The position numbers were made by a program, and so were the translations under genes. The notes beneath the pieces were generated by a model. The model saw only the letters and a program-made list of their open reading frames with translations, was not told the origin of the DNA and did no database searches. A DNA stretch of 64,000 nucleotides, from positions 186,001-250,000 of the forward strand of contig DATBHR010000092.1 of the NCBI GenBank assembly GCA_036557365.1, read 5' to 3'. Position 1 is the stretch's first letter; every line of letters begins with the position of its first letter. Shown piece by piece: positions 8,438 to 17,631 of this stretch. The stretch comes from DATKHR01 sp036557365. Its GTDB lineage: Bacteria; Acidobacteriota; Vicinamibacteria; Vicinamibacterales; CAVVIG01.

Positions 8438-8582
8438 GTGTGTCCCTCCAGGCCGAGGTGCCGTCGAACCGGTCGAAATACGGTGCGACTTTATACCGAT
8501 TCGAGGTGAAGCGCTCACGAGCCGCAGCGACCCGATAAGATGGCCGCCGCACGCGCACGCGTGACATCACAAGGAGAGCGGC

Positions 8583-9788
8583 ATGGCGAGAGAGCGCACG
8601 AGCAGGGAGCACGAACCCGGGTCCGCGGTCGATCGTCGCGAGTTCGTGCAGGCGGTCGGCGGCGCGGGAATCCTGGGCGCCATGGCGGGCGCCGGCGTGA
8701 CTGCCGCGCAGCAGCCGGCGCGTACGTCCCGGCCGGCCGGTCCTGACGAATTCCCGAAGCCGGCGACGCTGCGGGCGGGCGGCCAGCTCGACTCGCGCTT
8801 CCCGGTGAGCTTCGCGACGCCCGTGTCCGAAGCGCTGCGGCTGGTCACCGAGTACTTCGTTGCGCTCAACCAGCGCGACGTCGCGGGCCTCGCGCGGACG
8901 CTGCACTTTCCGTTCGCGATCTACGAGGACATCGAACCGATCGTCGTCCAGTCGGCGCCGGACTTCATCGCCAATCCGCCGCCAACGCTGAACGCGACCG
9001 GGAAGGGGAAGACGCGGATCCTGAAAGGATCGTACGACCTGCTCGAGAGCATCAACGTCCACCTGTACTGTCCGGTCGGCGCAGCGGTCTCGCTGTCGTT
9101 CGCGCGCTTCACGCCAGACGGCCAGCGGCATCTGCAGTGCGACGGCATCTACTCGGTGACGAACAACGACGGCCGCTGGGCCATTCAGCTCGCCTCGACG
9201 ATCTTCCACGAAGCCGACTTCATCGGCCTGACGTATCCCGACGCCGAGCAGGCCGAGATCAGGCAGAGCCAGAACTATCTCTCGCAGTTCGGCTACGGCA
9301 ACGAGGCGGCGCTCAACGATCTCAGGAGCAGCCGCGGCTCGTACGAGCCGCCGCTGCCGCCCGGCACGCGGACCGCGTCGGTGAATTTCGGCTACGGCCC
9401 GCGGGAGCGATCGCGCGACGCGCGCGAAGGGCATCCGATGAGCGGCTGGCGGACGAAAGGCGTCAAGAGCCGGTTGAACGTGTCGGTCCGCAGCGAAGAG
9501 AGCGTCAACCGCGCGTACGAGACGAACCTGCCCGAGTTCATCGAGCTCGCCGGCGGCGCCGTCGGTGAGTACGCGTACACGCGCGATCGCCCCGTCCGTC
9601 CGATCACGATTCACGCGACGCACGACAAGGCGCACACGCTGAACGGCTATTTCCGCTACACGGCTGGCGGGACGCTGATTTCAGAGACGCGCGGCGTCGG
9701 CATCCGCATCTACAAGAACGGCCACTGGGGTTCGGCCGGTTCGCTCGGACAGGTGACGCACCACGACCGTTCGAATTCAAAAGCCTGA
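8583..9788 (+). CDS. Tat-exported hypothetical protein with NTF2-like regions
   Basis: The 401-residue protein begins with a twin-arginine signal (DRREFVQAVGGAGILGAM) after a 15-residue polar leader and an AAGGAG Shine-Dalgarno. Residues 80-215 (EALRLVTEYFVALNQRDV..LARTLHFPFAIYE) look like a SnoaL/NTF2-like fold as found in small-molecule-binding or polyketide-cyclase-like proteins. The C-terminal half (NRAYETNLPEF..VGEYAYTRDRPVRP) has no family I can name. It is divergent from the dienelactone hydrolase by about 145 bases, and both are Tat clients, so they may share a pathway; this is inference. Confidence 0.65.
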   Translation: MARERTSREHEPGSAVDRREFVQAVGGAGILGAMAGAGVTAAQQPARTSRPAGPDEFPKPATLRAGGQLDSRFPVSFATPVSEALRLVTEYFVALNQRDVAGLARTLHFPFAIYEDIEPIVVQSAPDFIANPPPTLNATGKGKTRILKGSYDLLESINVHLYCPVGAAVSLSFARFTPDGQRHLQCDGIYSVTNNDGRWAIQLASTIFHEADFIGLTYPDAEQAEIRQSQNYLSQFGYGNEAALNDLRSSRGSYEPPLPPGTRTASVNFGYGPRERSRDAREGHPMSGWRTKGVKSRLNVSVRSEESVNRAYETNLPEFIELAGGAVGEYAYTRDRPVRPITIHATHDKAHTLNGYFRYTAGGTLISETRGVGIRIYKNGHWGSAGSLGQVTHHDRSNSKA

Positions 9789-9818
9789 ACGGATGCTCGC
9801 TGCGTCGGGGGGCCGCGC

Positions 9819-11354
9819 TCAGTCGCGCGGGTCGCCCGGTGCGGTGCTGTGCGGCGCGATCGGCTGACGCATCTCCTTGAGATCGATGCGGTCGGTGTCG
9901 GCGATTACTTTCGCATACGTGCGCGTCACCGCCGCGAGGCCACCCGCGGAAATCGTCTCGGCCGTCTCCTGATCGGAGTGCCACACGTAGCCGCCATTGA
10001 TGATTTCGACGGACGGCGCGTAGCGGTAGTAGCGACCGATCTCGCCGGGCGGCGACGGCGACGATTGCGGGAAGCTCGGGACGCCGAATGCGTCCATCGC
10101 GGAGACGACGATGCCCGCGAGACGATCGCCGGTGCCGTACCAATTGAACGCGGCGACGGCGTTCGCGAGGCGGATGTTGCCAGCACCGCTCTCGAGTCCA
10201 CCGGTGTGCTCGCAGTTCAGGAGCAGCGCGGTTTTCTCGAAGACCTCGGGGTGCGCGGCGAACCAGGCGCCGCTCTCCGCCGTGCTGTTGTGATGACCGG
10301 TGGTGCCGAGGAAGACGATCGTCCGCCGGCGCTCTGCGCGCGGAATCTTCGCGAAGTATTCCGCCAGTCCAACCATGGTCGCGACGCCGGCGGCGTTGTC
10401 GTTCGCGCCCTCGAACCACCCGTCGCGGTGCGCGACGACCATCACCTGTTCGTCGGTCGCTCCCGGTAGCGTCGCCCAGACCGTTCCGCTCTTCAGGCCA
10501 GGCGTCCGATCGATGGCCAGCGAGACCTTCACGTGCGGCGCCGCGCCGGCGACTGTGGCGTCGGCGATCAGATCGCGCGCCGCGAGGCCGTCCTTGAGGC
10601 CGACCGAGAACGTAGGAACCTGGCTGTTGACCGGATAGAACTGCGTCCGCTCGTTGCCGGGAATGCCCTGGACGACGAAGATCGCCGCGGCACCGCGCTC
10701 GCCGATCCGTCGAATGGCGTTGTCGGCGATCGGCGCGTGGCGCGACGCCGTATCGGTGCTGTAGAAGAAGACGGCCTTGCCGCGGACGTCGCGGGCCAGC
10801 TTCAGGTCCGCGTCACTGGCCATGCCGACGTACACCGCTTCGAGATCGACGCCGCCCGAGGGCGTGCCGACGGCGAGATACGTGGGCTGCGCCGTATCGA
10901 TCGACAGCGTCTTTGCCGACGAGGTCATCGTTACGCTCCACGACTGCGGCATCCACTGCGGTGGAAGGTCGAAATACTGCTCGTGGACGTCGGTCAGCCC
11001 GATGTCGCGGAACTTCTGCATCAGCCACTCGGCGTTCTCGGTGTCGGCCGACGTACCGATGATGCGGCCCCAGTACTGCGGATGTCCCTGGTCGCGATAG
11101 CGGCGCGCCATCGCGGTCAGGTCGCTCACGTACGTCTTGAGGTGAGCGCCGTCGATCGCCGCGTATCGTTCGTCGGCTGGCGCGAGTCGCCAGCCGATTT
11201 CGGCCGCGCGCTTGTGCGGAGGTTCACCAGGCCCGGCTGACGCGGGCCTGGCGCGGGTACCGTCAGGATTCTGCGCGGCGCCCGCGACCAGCACCATGCA
11301 GGCACACGCCATCGACGCGATAGCGAATCGTCCGCGTTTCGATCTGATGCGCAT
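9819..11354 (-). CDS. M28-type zinc peptidase fold with PA domain, catalytic Glu pair not visible
   Basis: This 511-residue secreted protein has a signal peptide (residues 1-26, ending AGAAQ), a PA-like insert near residues 180-240 (VRGKAVFFYSTD..GAAAIFVVQG) and an M28 core with AHRDGWFEGANDNAAG, which supplies the first histidine and bridging aspartate. Where M28 enzymes carry the catalytic/metal Glu-Glu pair, this one reads FLGTTGHHNST, and the following metal Asp position reads LLNCEH. The last histidine is in YVWHSDQE. So the metal site is altered. The ATG at 11354 gives a normal signal peptide. It lies 14 bases downstream of the carboxylesterase, in the same operon. Confidence 0.75.
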   Translation of the reverse strand: MRIRSKRGRFAIASMACACMVLVAGAAQNPDGTRARPASAGPGEPPHKRAAEIGWRLAPADERYAAIDGAHLKTYVSDLTAMARRYRDQGHPQYWGRIIGTSADTENAEWLMQKFRDIGLTDVHEQYFDLPPQWMPQSWSVTMTSSAKTLSIDTAQPTYLAVGTPSGGVDLEAVYVGMASDADLKLARDVRGKAVFFYSTDTASRHAPIADNAIRRIGERGAAAIFVVQGIPGNERTQFYPVNSQVPTFSVGLKDGLAARDLIADATVAGAAPHVKVSLAIDRTPGLKSGTVWATLPGATDEQVMVVAHRDGWFEGANDNAAGVATMVGLAEYFAKIPRAERRRTIVFLGTTGHHNSTAESGAWFAAHPEVFEKTALLLNCEHTGGLESGAGNIRLANAVAAFNWYGTGDRLAGIVVSAMDAFGVPSFPQSSPSPPGEIGRYYRYAPSVEIINGGYVWHSDQETAETISAGGLAAVTRTYAKVIADTDRIDLKEMRQPIAPHSTAPGDPRD

Positions 11355-11368
11355 GCCGTGCTCCGTTC

Positions 11369-13027
11369 TTACTCGTCCAGCGCCGCCGTCGCGGGCGCGG
11401 GATTCTGTCCGAAGTACTTCCGCATCGCCGCGCGCGGGTCGTTCACCACCCGGGTGGTCGAATCGAAGATCATCGTGGACCTCGCGGCTGCGTCGTACTT
11501 CGGCCAGTGCGGGATGTGCTCGTTGTCCGGATTGCCGGTCTTCGCGAAGGCGACCCACGCCGACGCGAGTCCGAGCGCCACCTTTCTGCCCTCGGCGCGG
11601 CCCGACCCGCACATGTTCTGGCGATACAGGTTGAAGGACGCGTCCACGTCGTGGCCGTGGACCGCGCCGAACTTACCGTCGAAGCTCGGGTTCACCCACT
11701 CCCACAAGTACATGTACGCGCCGCCGCCTCCCTGGGCGGCCTTGCGTTCGGCCTGCGTGATCGCGCGCAGGCGCGCCTGGCTGTCGGTGAAGATCTGCGC
11801 CTGGATCAGGTACGGCGTCTTGTGCGGTCCCGCGTCGTGATACATCGCCAGGATTTCCGACGACTTACCGTGATAGCGCTCATTAATTAATGTCGCCAGC
11901 CCACTATCTGTAAGGTCCCAGTTCGTCAGCCGGAGCGCGGCGTCCTCGAGCGTCGTCGAGATGATGACCGGGACGTCGTGCGATTCGGCCGGCGCCGTTG
12001 GATCGAACGGATGATGCGGCAGGTACCTGCCGTCCATCACCGGCGTGAAGCCGCTGCTGACCTGTGTTTGCGCTTCGAGCAGCTGTTCCCACGGCACGCG
12101 CTGGATATCGGCGATGCGGTTGCGCGCGATGCCGAGCTTCTTGAGCAGAAGATCGGCAGACTTCTCCGCGTCCGCTTCCTCGGCAATCTTCAGGGTGGAT
12201 CCGCTCTGCACCGCGGCGCGGTGAAACAGTCCCTTCGCGGCCGGAGTGCCGAGCAGCGTCGACGTCTTCGAGCCGCCGCCTGACTGACCGAAGATCATGA
12301 CGCGCGACGGGTCGCCGCCGAACGCCGCGATGTTGTCGCGGACCCATTCGAGCGACGCGACCATGTCCATGACGCCGCACACGCCGGCGGATCGGAATGC
12401 TTCCGGCGCGCCGACAGAGGCGAGGTGCGTATAGCCGAAGCTCGCGAGCCGGTGGTTCACCGTGACGACGACGACGTCGCCGAGCAGCGCGAGCTGACCG
12501 CCGTCGTACATCGGGCCGTTGCCCGATCCCGTCGCCCAGCCGCCGCCGTGAAACGACACGAGGACGGCCCGCTTCGCGTTGTCGTTGACGCCGGGCGTCC
12601 ACACGTTCAGCGAGAGGCAGTCCTCGCCCATGCCGGAGGCGACATGGCGGTCCCACATGATCATCTGCGAGTAGTCTGATCGATAACCGGACATCGTCTG
12701 CGGCGAGATCGGGCCGTAGCTGAGACACGTGCGCGTGCCGCTCCACGCCGCTGGCTTCTTCGGCGGCATGAAACGGTTTTTGCCCGACGTGTCGGCGCCG
12801 TACGGAATGCCGAGGAACAGCTTGATGCCGGTGTTGGCGATGCCGCGCACGCGGCCGTTCGTCGTGTCGACGTCAAAGAACAGCGGCCCGTTCATGCGCG
12901 CCGCGGACGTCGCCGGCGCCTGCGCCTCGACGATCCGCAGTCCGCCTGCGCCCGCCGCCACGAATCCCGCCAGTCCGCCTTTCAGCACGCTGCGACGCGA
13001 TGGGCCGGTCCGATGTGAAGCGCTCAT
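11369..13027 (-). CDS. Type-B carboxylesterase, Tat-exported
   Basis: The 552-residue protein has a Tat signal (SRRSVLKGGLAGFVAAGAGG), the type-B esterase signature EDCLSLNVWTP and the oxyanion region VSFHGGGWATGSG. The serine elbow is GQSGGG (usual form GESAGG), and the histidine lies in VHGHDVDASF. It therefore hydrolyses a carboxylic ester in the periplasm or outside the cell. It precedes the M28-like protein with a 14-base gap, suggesting joint use of an external substrate. The frame is open much further upstream through the Hsp20 gene, but the Tat signal and start at ATG 13027 make that extension spurious. Confidence 0.9.
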   Translation of the reverse strand: MSASHRTGPSRRSVLKGGLAGFVAAGAGGLRIVEAQAPATSAARMNGPLFFDVDTTNGRVRGIANTGIKLFLGIPYGADTSGKNRFMPPKKPAAWSGTRTCLSYGPISPQTMSGYRSDYSQMIMWDRHVASGMGEDCLSLNVWTPGVNDNAKRAVLVSFHGGGWATGSGNGPMYDGGQLALLGDVVVVTVNHRLASFGYTHLASVGAPEAFRSAGVCGVMDMVASLEWVRDNIAAFGGDPSRVMIFGQSGGGSKTSTLLGTPAAKGLFHRAAVQSGSTLKIAEEADAEKSADLLLKKLGIARNRIADIQRVPWEQLLEAQTQVSSGFTPVMDGRYLPHHPFDPTAPAESHDVPVIISTTLEDAALRLTNWDLTDSGLATLINERYHGKSSEILAMYHDAGPHKTPYLIQAQIFTDSQARLRAITQAERKAAQGGGGAYMYLWEWVNPSFDGKFGAVHGHDVDASFNLYRQNMCGSGRAEGRKVALGLASAWVAFAKTGNPDNEHIPHWPKYDAAARSTMIFDSTTRVVNDPRAAMRKYFGQNPAPATAALDE

Positions 13028-13120
13028 GATCTGTGTGCCTTTCGTGAAGGACGTGTCGGCGCCACTTTGCCCTTGAACAGAGCGGTCGTCAATGGGCAAG
13101 ATCGCGCGATCGCCGGCCGA

Positions 13121-13157
13121 AATGAAAGGCGGGGAAGCCGCGTCAGGCGGCTTCCCC
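13121..13157 (-). terminator. Intrinsic terminator of the Hsp20 gene
   Basis: On the minus strand an 11-bp perfect GC-rich stem (GGGGAAGCCGC and complement, loop of 5) is followed by GCCTTTCATTTC, a loose T-tract. It begins about 20 bases after the Hsp20 stop codon. Confidence 0.75.
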
Positions 13158-13176
13158 GATCCGTGCGCAGCCCGCA

Positions 13177-13725
13177 CTACTTCGTCTTCGGTAACCCTTC
13201 GGTGATTTCGAGCCGGCGTCCGCGCCGGACCTGCTCGGGCGGCGCCGGCATCGTGATTTCGAGGACGCCATCCTTGAAGGTGGCCTTCGCCTGATCGGTG
13301 ATGGCGCCTTCCGGCAGCGGAATCGTCCGGTAAAAACTGCCGTAGCTGCGCTCGGTGCGGTACGTGCCACCGTGCTCTTCCTCGTGATCGTGGCGCCGCT
13401 CGCCCTGAATCGTGATCGCATCGTCGGTCACGTCCACCTTGACGTCGTCTTTGCCAAGCCCCGGGAGATCGGCGCGCACGACCAGTTCGTGGTTGCGCTG
13501 CGACATCTCGACCTGAGGCATCCACGCTGCGCGGTCAGAGGACTTCGACGTTCGATAGTTCGAGCTGCGGCCGAGCCCGAAGTCGGCGAACATGCGATCG
13601 ACCTCGTCCGCGAAGTGATCGAGCAGCCGGAACGGGCTGGCGAAATATTGATCGCGCCGACCGAGATGCTGGTCGCGTTGCTGGTCGCGCTGTGTGGTGG
13701 CAATCTCAGAGGACTTCTCGGGCAT
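13177..13725 (-). CDS. Hsp20/alpha-crystallin small heat-shock protein
   Basis: The 182-residue protein has the alpha-crystallin domain at about residues 68-165 (VEMSQRNHELVVRADLPGL, DDAITIQGERRHDHEEE, YGSFYRTIPLPEGA, FKDGVLEITMP). It is an ATP-independent holdase that binds unfolding proteins in the cytoplasm. The N-terminus holds a short glutamine/arginine/aspartate repeat (QRDQQRDQHLGRRDQ), unusual for the family. AAAGGAG lies 8 bases before the ATG. No CIRCE element is visible upstream, so the heat-shock control is unknown. It ends at a good intrinsic terminator. Confidence 0.95.
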   Translation of the reverse strand: MPEKSSEIATTQRDQQRDQHLGRRDQYFASPFRLLDHFADEVDRMFADFGLGRSSNYRTSKSSDRAAWMPQVEMSQRNHELVVRADLPGLGKDDVKVDVTDDAITIQGERRHDHEEEHGGTYRTERSYGSFYRTIPLPEGAITDQAKATFKDGVLEITMPAPPEQVRRGRRLEITEGLPKTK

Positions 13726-14041
13726 ACGTGTTTCTCCTTTGATAATCGGGATACGTCCACCGCATGCCCCGCCGTCGACGGGGGCGTTCGATGCGCGATC
13801 GGCTGGCGCACGGATTGGCGGTTCGCGACGAGTGCGCGTGCCGTGAGAGGACGAGAGTGGGCGACGCTCGGAACGACCGCATCCGCGTCTCCGGTTCGCC
13901 GTCGAATTGCAGACCTTATGTTATCGGCGGCGGGCGAGGGTGAACGATCGATTATGACCACGCGCGCGCGAAACGCGCATCAATTTTCTGAAACGTGCGT
14001 GTGAAAAAAACGGACGAGTACCGATCGCGCCGCCGAGCTGT
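13726..14041. other. Intergenic region of 316 bases
   Basis: This holds the Hsp20 Shine-Dalgarno and presumably its promoter on the minus strand, and the 3' flank of the PEGA protein gene. A GCGCG-AAA-CGCGC inverted pair at 13966-13978 is followed on the plus strand by a short T-run, but no plus-strand gene ends there. I see no convincing gene. Confidence 0.5.
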
Positions 14042-14611
14042 TCAGCGGCCGTTCGCGCGATTCAGGAACGTGCGAAATGTCGTCGTTTGATTCGGCACGA
14101 CGGTGACGCCGCTGGCGAACGGCTCGTAGTCAGGCGCGAAGAATTCGACGACGTGGTAGCCCGCGCTCGTTTCGAGATGCTGGAAGTATCCCTTGTATTG
14201 ATCGACGATGCCGACGAACACACCGTCGACGTAGACGAATGCGCGTCGAGGCTCGACGTCGAGCTGCAGTCCGCCGAGCAGAACAGGACCGGGCGGAGGC
14301 GCGCCGGGCAGTGCGACGCTTTCCTCCCCGATATCCGGCGCAAGCCACCAGTACGGATCGAACGCGACGAGACCGAAGAACGACGAGCGGAAATGCAGCG
14401 GCCGGTGGCGACCTTGTCCGGAAAAAATCGGGACCGTGGTGATCGAGCCGCGCGGCCGCGCGACCGTCGGCGTTGACGGACGTGGTGATGGTCGGCTCGC
14501 CGGCGGCCGACCGATTCGCGCGCCGGTCGAGATGCTGCCGCCCTGTCCATTCACGCTCGTCGAGAGGGCAGCAAGTGCCAGCGCCGTGGCGGCGATCATG
14601 CGCGCGTGCAT
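14042..14611 (-). CDS. Secreted PEGA-domain protein
   Basis: The 189-residue protein has a signal peptide (MIAATALALAALSTSVNG), a Pro/Arg/Ser-rich stretch (about residues 30-60) and a C-terminal PEGA-like domain (LQLDVEPRRAFVYVDGVFVG, then GYHVVEFFAPDYEPFASGV). PEGA domains are small surface beta-sandwich modules found in many Acidobacteriota and Planctomycetes envelope proteins. The start is the ATG at 14611, giving a compact signal peptide; an upstream in-frame start would add 14 residues and cross the divergent gene. Function is unknown. Confidence 0.7.
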   Translation of the reverse strand: MHARMIAATALALAALSTSVNGQGGSISTGARIGRPPASRPSPRPSTPTVARPRGSITTVPIFSGQGRHRPLHFRSSFFGLVAFDPYWWLAPDIGEESVALPGAPPPGPVLLGGLQLDVEPRRAFVYVDGVFVGIVDQYKGYFQHLETSAGYHVVEFFAPDYEPFASGVTVVPNQTTTFRTFLNRANGR

Positions 14612-14689
14612 CGCTCGACTATACCGCCAACTCAGCCACTCCGATTTGCTCATGTGGCCGTGCTAGTCTTTGGGCACGAGGTCAACACG

Positions 14690-15283
14690 ATGCTTGAGAA
14701 ACAATCGATGCCGCGGTCGTGGTTCCCTGTACTGCTTGCAGCACTGATGGTTGTCGGCGGCGCCAGGCGCGCGCATGCGGATGGGTTCATCAGCCCGTTC
14801 ATCGGTTACAACTTTGGCGGGGACGCGGGCTGCCAGGAGCTCACCGGTTGCGAGGACAAGCACGCCAATTACGGGGTCTCGTTCGGCGCGCTGGGCAGCA
14901 TCGTGGGGTTCGAGGCCGAGCTCGCGCATACGAATGATTTCTTCGGATCGTCTGCGCTCCAGTCGACGAACGTGCTCACCTTCGTCGGTAACTTCATGAT
15001 CGCGCCGAAACTCGGACCGGTCCAGCCCTACGGACTCATCGGCGCCGGGCTGATGCGGACGTCCATCGAGAGCGGTGCCACCACCGAAGATGAAAATCAG
15101 ATTTCGTGGGACGTCGGCGGCGGCATCATGGTGTTTTTCAGCCAGCACGTCGGTGTGCGCGGCGACATTCGCTATTTCCATTCATTCCAGGCGCTCGAAA
15201 ACCTGAACTTTCTCCCTCTGCCAATCGGCAAAGACAAGATCGACTTCGGTCGGGCGGCGATCGCCGTCGTCTTCAAGTTCTGA
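14690..15283 (+). CDS. Outer-membrane beta-barrel protein (OmpA/OmpW-like small barrel)
   Basis: The 197-residue protein has a signal peptide (residues 8-28, ending ARRAHA), then eight alternating hydrophobic strands beginning FISPFIGYNFGG and ending AIAVVFKF with a terminal phenylalanine, the usual outer-membrane barrel signal. It contains one probable loop disulfide (CQELTGC). It resembles the OMP_b-brl small-barrel family found widely in Acidobacteriota. The start at ATG 14690 is most likely; another ATG lies at 14708. No enzymatic role is seen. Confidence 0.75.
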   Translation: MLEKQSMPRSWFPVLLAALMVVGGARRAHADGFISPFIGYNFGGDAGCQELTGCEDKHANYGVSFGALGSIVGFEAELAHTNDFFGSSALQSTNVLTFVGNFMIAPKLGPVQPYGLIGAGLMRTSIESGATTEDENQISWDVGGGIMVFFSQHVGVRGDIRYFHSFQALENLNFLPLPIGKDKIDFGRAAIAVVFKF

Positions 15284-15373
15284 TATGGAGGCAGCGCGCG
15301 GCGACCGCAATTTCTGCCAAGACCGCGCCCTCCTTCGTGCCGTACAACGGTGACGACACACGGAGGTGACGAC

Positions 15374-15922
15374 ATGGCAGCACGAGTTGAGGAATCGGCG
15401 CGCTTCTTCGAATTCCTGGCCGCACCGGGTCGCGCACCGGAGATTCCCGAGTCCGCCGACGTCTACGGATGGTTGTGCGGAAGCTGGGAGCTCGACGTCG
15501 CTCGATACCGCGGCATCGACGTCGCTGGTCGAGGCCTGAAGGGCGAAGTGCACGCGGCGCGCGTGCTCGAAGGCCGCGCGGTTCAGGACGTCTGGATCAT
15601 GCCGAAGCGTTCCGACCGTTCCGGCGAATTCGATCAGACGATGAACATGTACGGGACGACGCTGCGCTGGTGGGACATCCTGGCGCAGACATGGCGCATC
15701 AACTGGACGAATCCGGCGCGTGCGCATGCCGAGGAGCAGGTTGGGCGATGGAGCGGCCACGACATCGTTCAGGAAGGCCAACGGCACGACGGCGCGAAGA
15801 CGCGCTGGACGTTCACCGAAATTGCCGCCGATAGTTTTCGCTGGCGCGGCGAAGCGCGCTATCCCGGGAAAGACGAGTGGACGCTCGAAGCGGAGTTCCG
15901 TGCGACGCGGATGAAGACGTAA
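15374..15922 (+). CDS. Conserved hypothetical protein, lipocalin-like (DUF1579-like)
   Basis: This 182-residue cytoplasmic protein starts at an ATG with GGAGGTGA upstream, an excellent ribosome site. It has no signal peptide. The pattern LCGSWELDVARYRG, followed by beta strands with VQDVWIMP, MYGTTLRWWD and RWTFTEIAADSFRWRGEA, suggests a lipocalin-like beta barrel comparable to DUF1579 proteins. Five tryptophans lie in the central 70 residues. No catalytic residues can be named. It has no clear operon partner. Confidence 0.6.
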   Translation: MAARVEESARFFEFLAAPGRAPEIPESADVYGWLCGSWELDVARYRGIDVAGRGLKGEVHAARVLEGRAVQDVWIMPKRSDRSGEFDQTMNMYGTTLRWWDILAQTWRINWTNPARAHAEEQVGRWSGHDIVQEGQRHDGAKTRWTFTEIAADSFRWRGEARYPGKDEWTLEAEFRATRMKT

Positions 15923-16055
15923 CGAGTCTGCTACCTCGACCGAAGGTGTCGAGGCGTTGCTCGTCCGCGGTAACATTGGGCGGCTCGCACGCGTCCGCAC
16001 CGTTCGCCTGGACGACCCGTGCGCGATGGGCCAGCATCTCGAAACGGGAGGCAAC

Positions 16056-16871
16056 ATGATCAAGTCGATGATCGCCGTGACGCTCGTGTCTGCATGTGTT
16101 GCGGCGTGCGGGCAGGCACCGCCAGCGCAATCTCCGCCGCCAGCGACCCAGGCCGCCACTCCGGCACCCGCCCCGGCTGCTGGGCAGGCGGACGCCGCGG
16201 CGACACCGTCGTCAACGCCCGCGGCTGCGGCGTCGTCCGCTGCGGCGCCAGCCACCGCAGCGCCAGCCACCACTCCGGCCGCGTCTGCCGCCGTGCCCGC
16301 GTCGCCGCCGCCTGCGGCAGCTCCCGCCGTACCGCCGCCACCGCCCGAGCCGACGTATCGCGAAGTGACGATCCCGGCAGGCACGTCGATGAGCGTGAAG
16401 ATGCTGAGTTCGCTGGCATCCAACACGAGCAAGCCGGAAGATCCGGTCAAGGGATCGATCGCTAAAGCTGTCAACGTTTCCGGAACGACAGCGCTGCCGG
16501 CCGGCACGCAAATTCTTGGAACGGTCACCGAGGCCGCGGAGTCCGGACGTGTCAAGGGCCGTGCGATGGTCGAGTTTCGATTTGAACGGCTCGTCGTGGA
16601 CGACGAAACGATTCGCATTCACACCGCGAGCGTGAAGCACGAGGCCGCGTCGGATACGAAATCCGACGTCAAGAAGGGTGGCCTCGGCGCCGGACTCGGT
16701 GCGGTCGTCGGCGGCGTGATTGGCGGCGGCAAAGGTGCAGCGATCGGCGCGGTCGCGGGTGGCACCGGCACCGTCCTTGCGACGAAAGGCAAGGAAGTCG
16801 AGGTGCCCGCAGGCACCGTCGTCAGCGTGCTGGTTCAGGATCCGATTACGGTGCGTGTGCGGGTGCGCTGA
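16056..16871 (+). CDS. Lipoprotein with Ala/Pro linker and glycine-zipper domain
   Basis: The 271-residue protein has a lipoprotein signal (LVSACVAAC, lipid cysteine near residue 18). A 75-residue low-complexity linker of almost only Ala, Pro, Thr and Ser follows, then a conserved domain starting REVTIPAGTSMSVKML and ALPAGTQILGTVTEA, and a glycine zipper (GAGLGAVVGGVIGGGKGAA). The last part (EVPAGTVVSVLVQDP) repeats the PAGT pattern of the first. Such proteins span the periplasm from an anchored lipid; no enzyme activity is suggested. GGAGGC lies before the ATG. The stop overlaps the convergent gene by 26 bases. Confidence 0.7.
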   Translation: MIKSMIAVTLVSACVAACGQAPPAQSPPPATQAATPAPAPAAGQADAAATPSSTPAAAASSAAAPATAAPATTPAASAAVPASPPPAAAPAVPPPPPEPTYREVTIPAGTSMSVKMLSSLASNTSKPEDPVKGSIAKAVNVSGTTALPAGTQILGTVTEAAESGRVKGRAMVEFRFERLVVDDETIRIHTASVKHEAASDTKSDVKKGGLGAGLGAVVGGVIGGGKGAAIGAVAGGTGTVLATKGKEVEVPAGTVVSVLVQDPITVRVRVR

Positions 16872-17478
16872 GCGCGCGGCGGATCTCCGGAATCACTTTG
16901 TCGTACTGGCCGACGATGATCGGCTCCTGCTGATTGATGTCGCCGAGATAGATGGCGAGGGCGCTCGCGAGATCCTTCATGTCGCCTGATGCCAGCGTCG
17001 GGCGTGTGAAGGCCGACGCGAGAAAGCTGTTCTCCAGCGTCAGCACGGCGTTCTGCAGCGTGTAGACCTTCGAGATGTCGAACGCCAGGTCGGGTTCGAG
17101 GTACGACAACGCCTGCGTGGCAAGCGCGAGATCCCACGCCGTGTGCTCGTAGATGACGGGCCTCGCGCCCTCGTAGTGGACTTCCTTCTGAAAGCGCTCC
17201 TCGCTCGGCGCCTTCGTGCGCTGCAGGAAGCCGGCGAGCTCGCGTGCGAGCGTGTCGTGGTAGTGCCGGTTGCCTTCGGTGGCGCGGCGGTTCGTTTCCA
17301 TCTCGCCGAGAAAATTTCGAAGCGCCGCCTGCGCCTGCGCGCGATGCCGTCGTTCCTCGTTCCAGTTGTTCACCCACAGCGCGAGGAACACGCCGATGGC
17401 CACCAGGAGGATCTCGAAGATCAGGTTGGCGAACGTCCGTCCGTGCTCCGCGCCTCGAAGACTCATGGGGCGAATCAT
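16846..17478 (-). CDS. DUF6090-like membrane protein
   Basis: The 210-residue protein has one N-terminal transmembrane helix with the characteristic sequence EILLVAIGVFLALWVNNWNE, then a long helical, charged region (RRHRAQAQAALRNFLGEMETNRRATEGNR) likely to be coiled-coil, all outside or in the cytoplasm depending on topology. This N-terminus matches the DUF6090 family, of unknown function, common in Bacteroidetes and Acidobacteriota. The ATG at 17478 was preferred; one at 17466 is also possible. Confidence 0.65.
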   Translation of the reverse strand: MIRPMSLRGAEHGRTFANLIFEILLVAIGVFLALWVNNWNEERRHRAQAQAALRNFLGEMETNRRATEGNRHYHDTLARELAGFLQRTKAPSEERFQKEVHYEGARPVIYEHTAWDLALATQALSYLEPDLAFDISKVYTLQNAVLTLENSFLASAFTRPTLASGDMKDLASALAIYLGDINQQEPIIVGQYDKVIPEIRRALSAPAHAP

Positions 17479-17631
17479 CGCCGACGCGTTCCGCGATGAC
17501 AAGACGCGTCGTGCGCGTGAGCTGACGCGTGTCACGCGGAGCGGAGTGCGGGTGACGGTCCGGGGTGAGATAGCCGCCCGTTTCGACTCACTTCCATCCC
17601 ATCAGGTCGCTCTCGAATCTTGGGGGTGGAT

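Noticed and set aside
13028..13525. 166-residue N-terminal extension of the carboxylesterase frame
   Set aside because: It runs through the terminator and the Hsp20 gene in another frame; a Tat signal begins exactly at ATG 13027.
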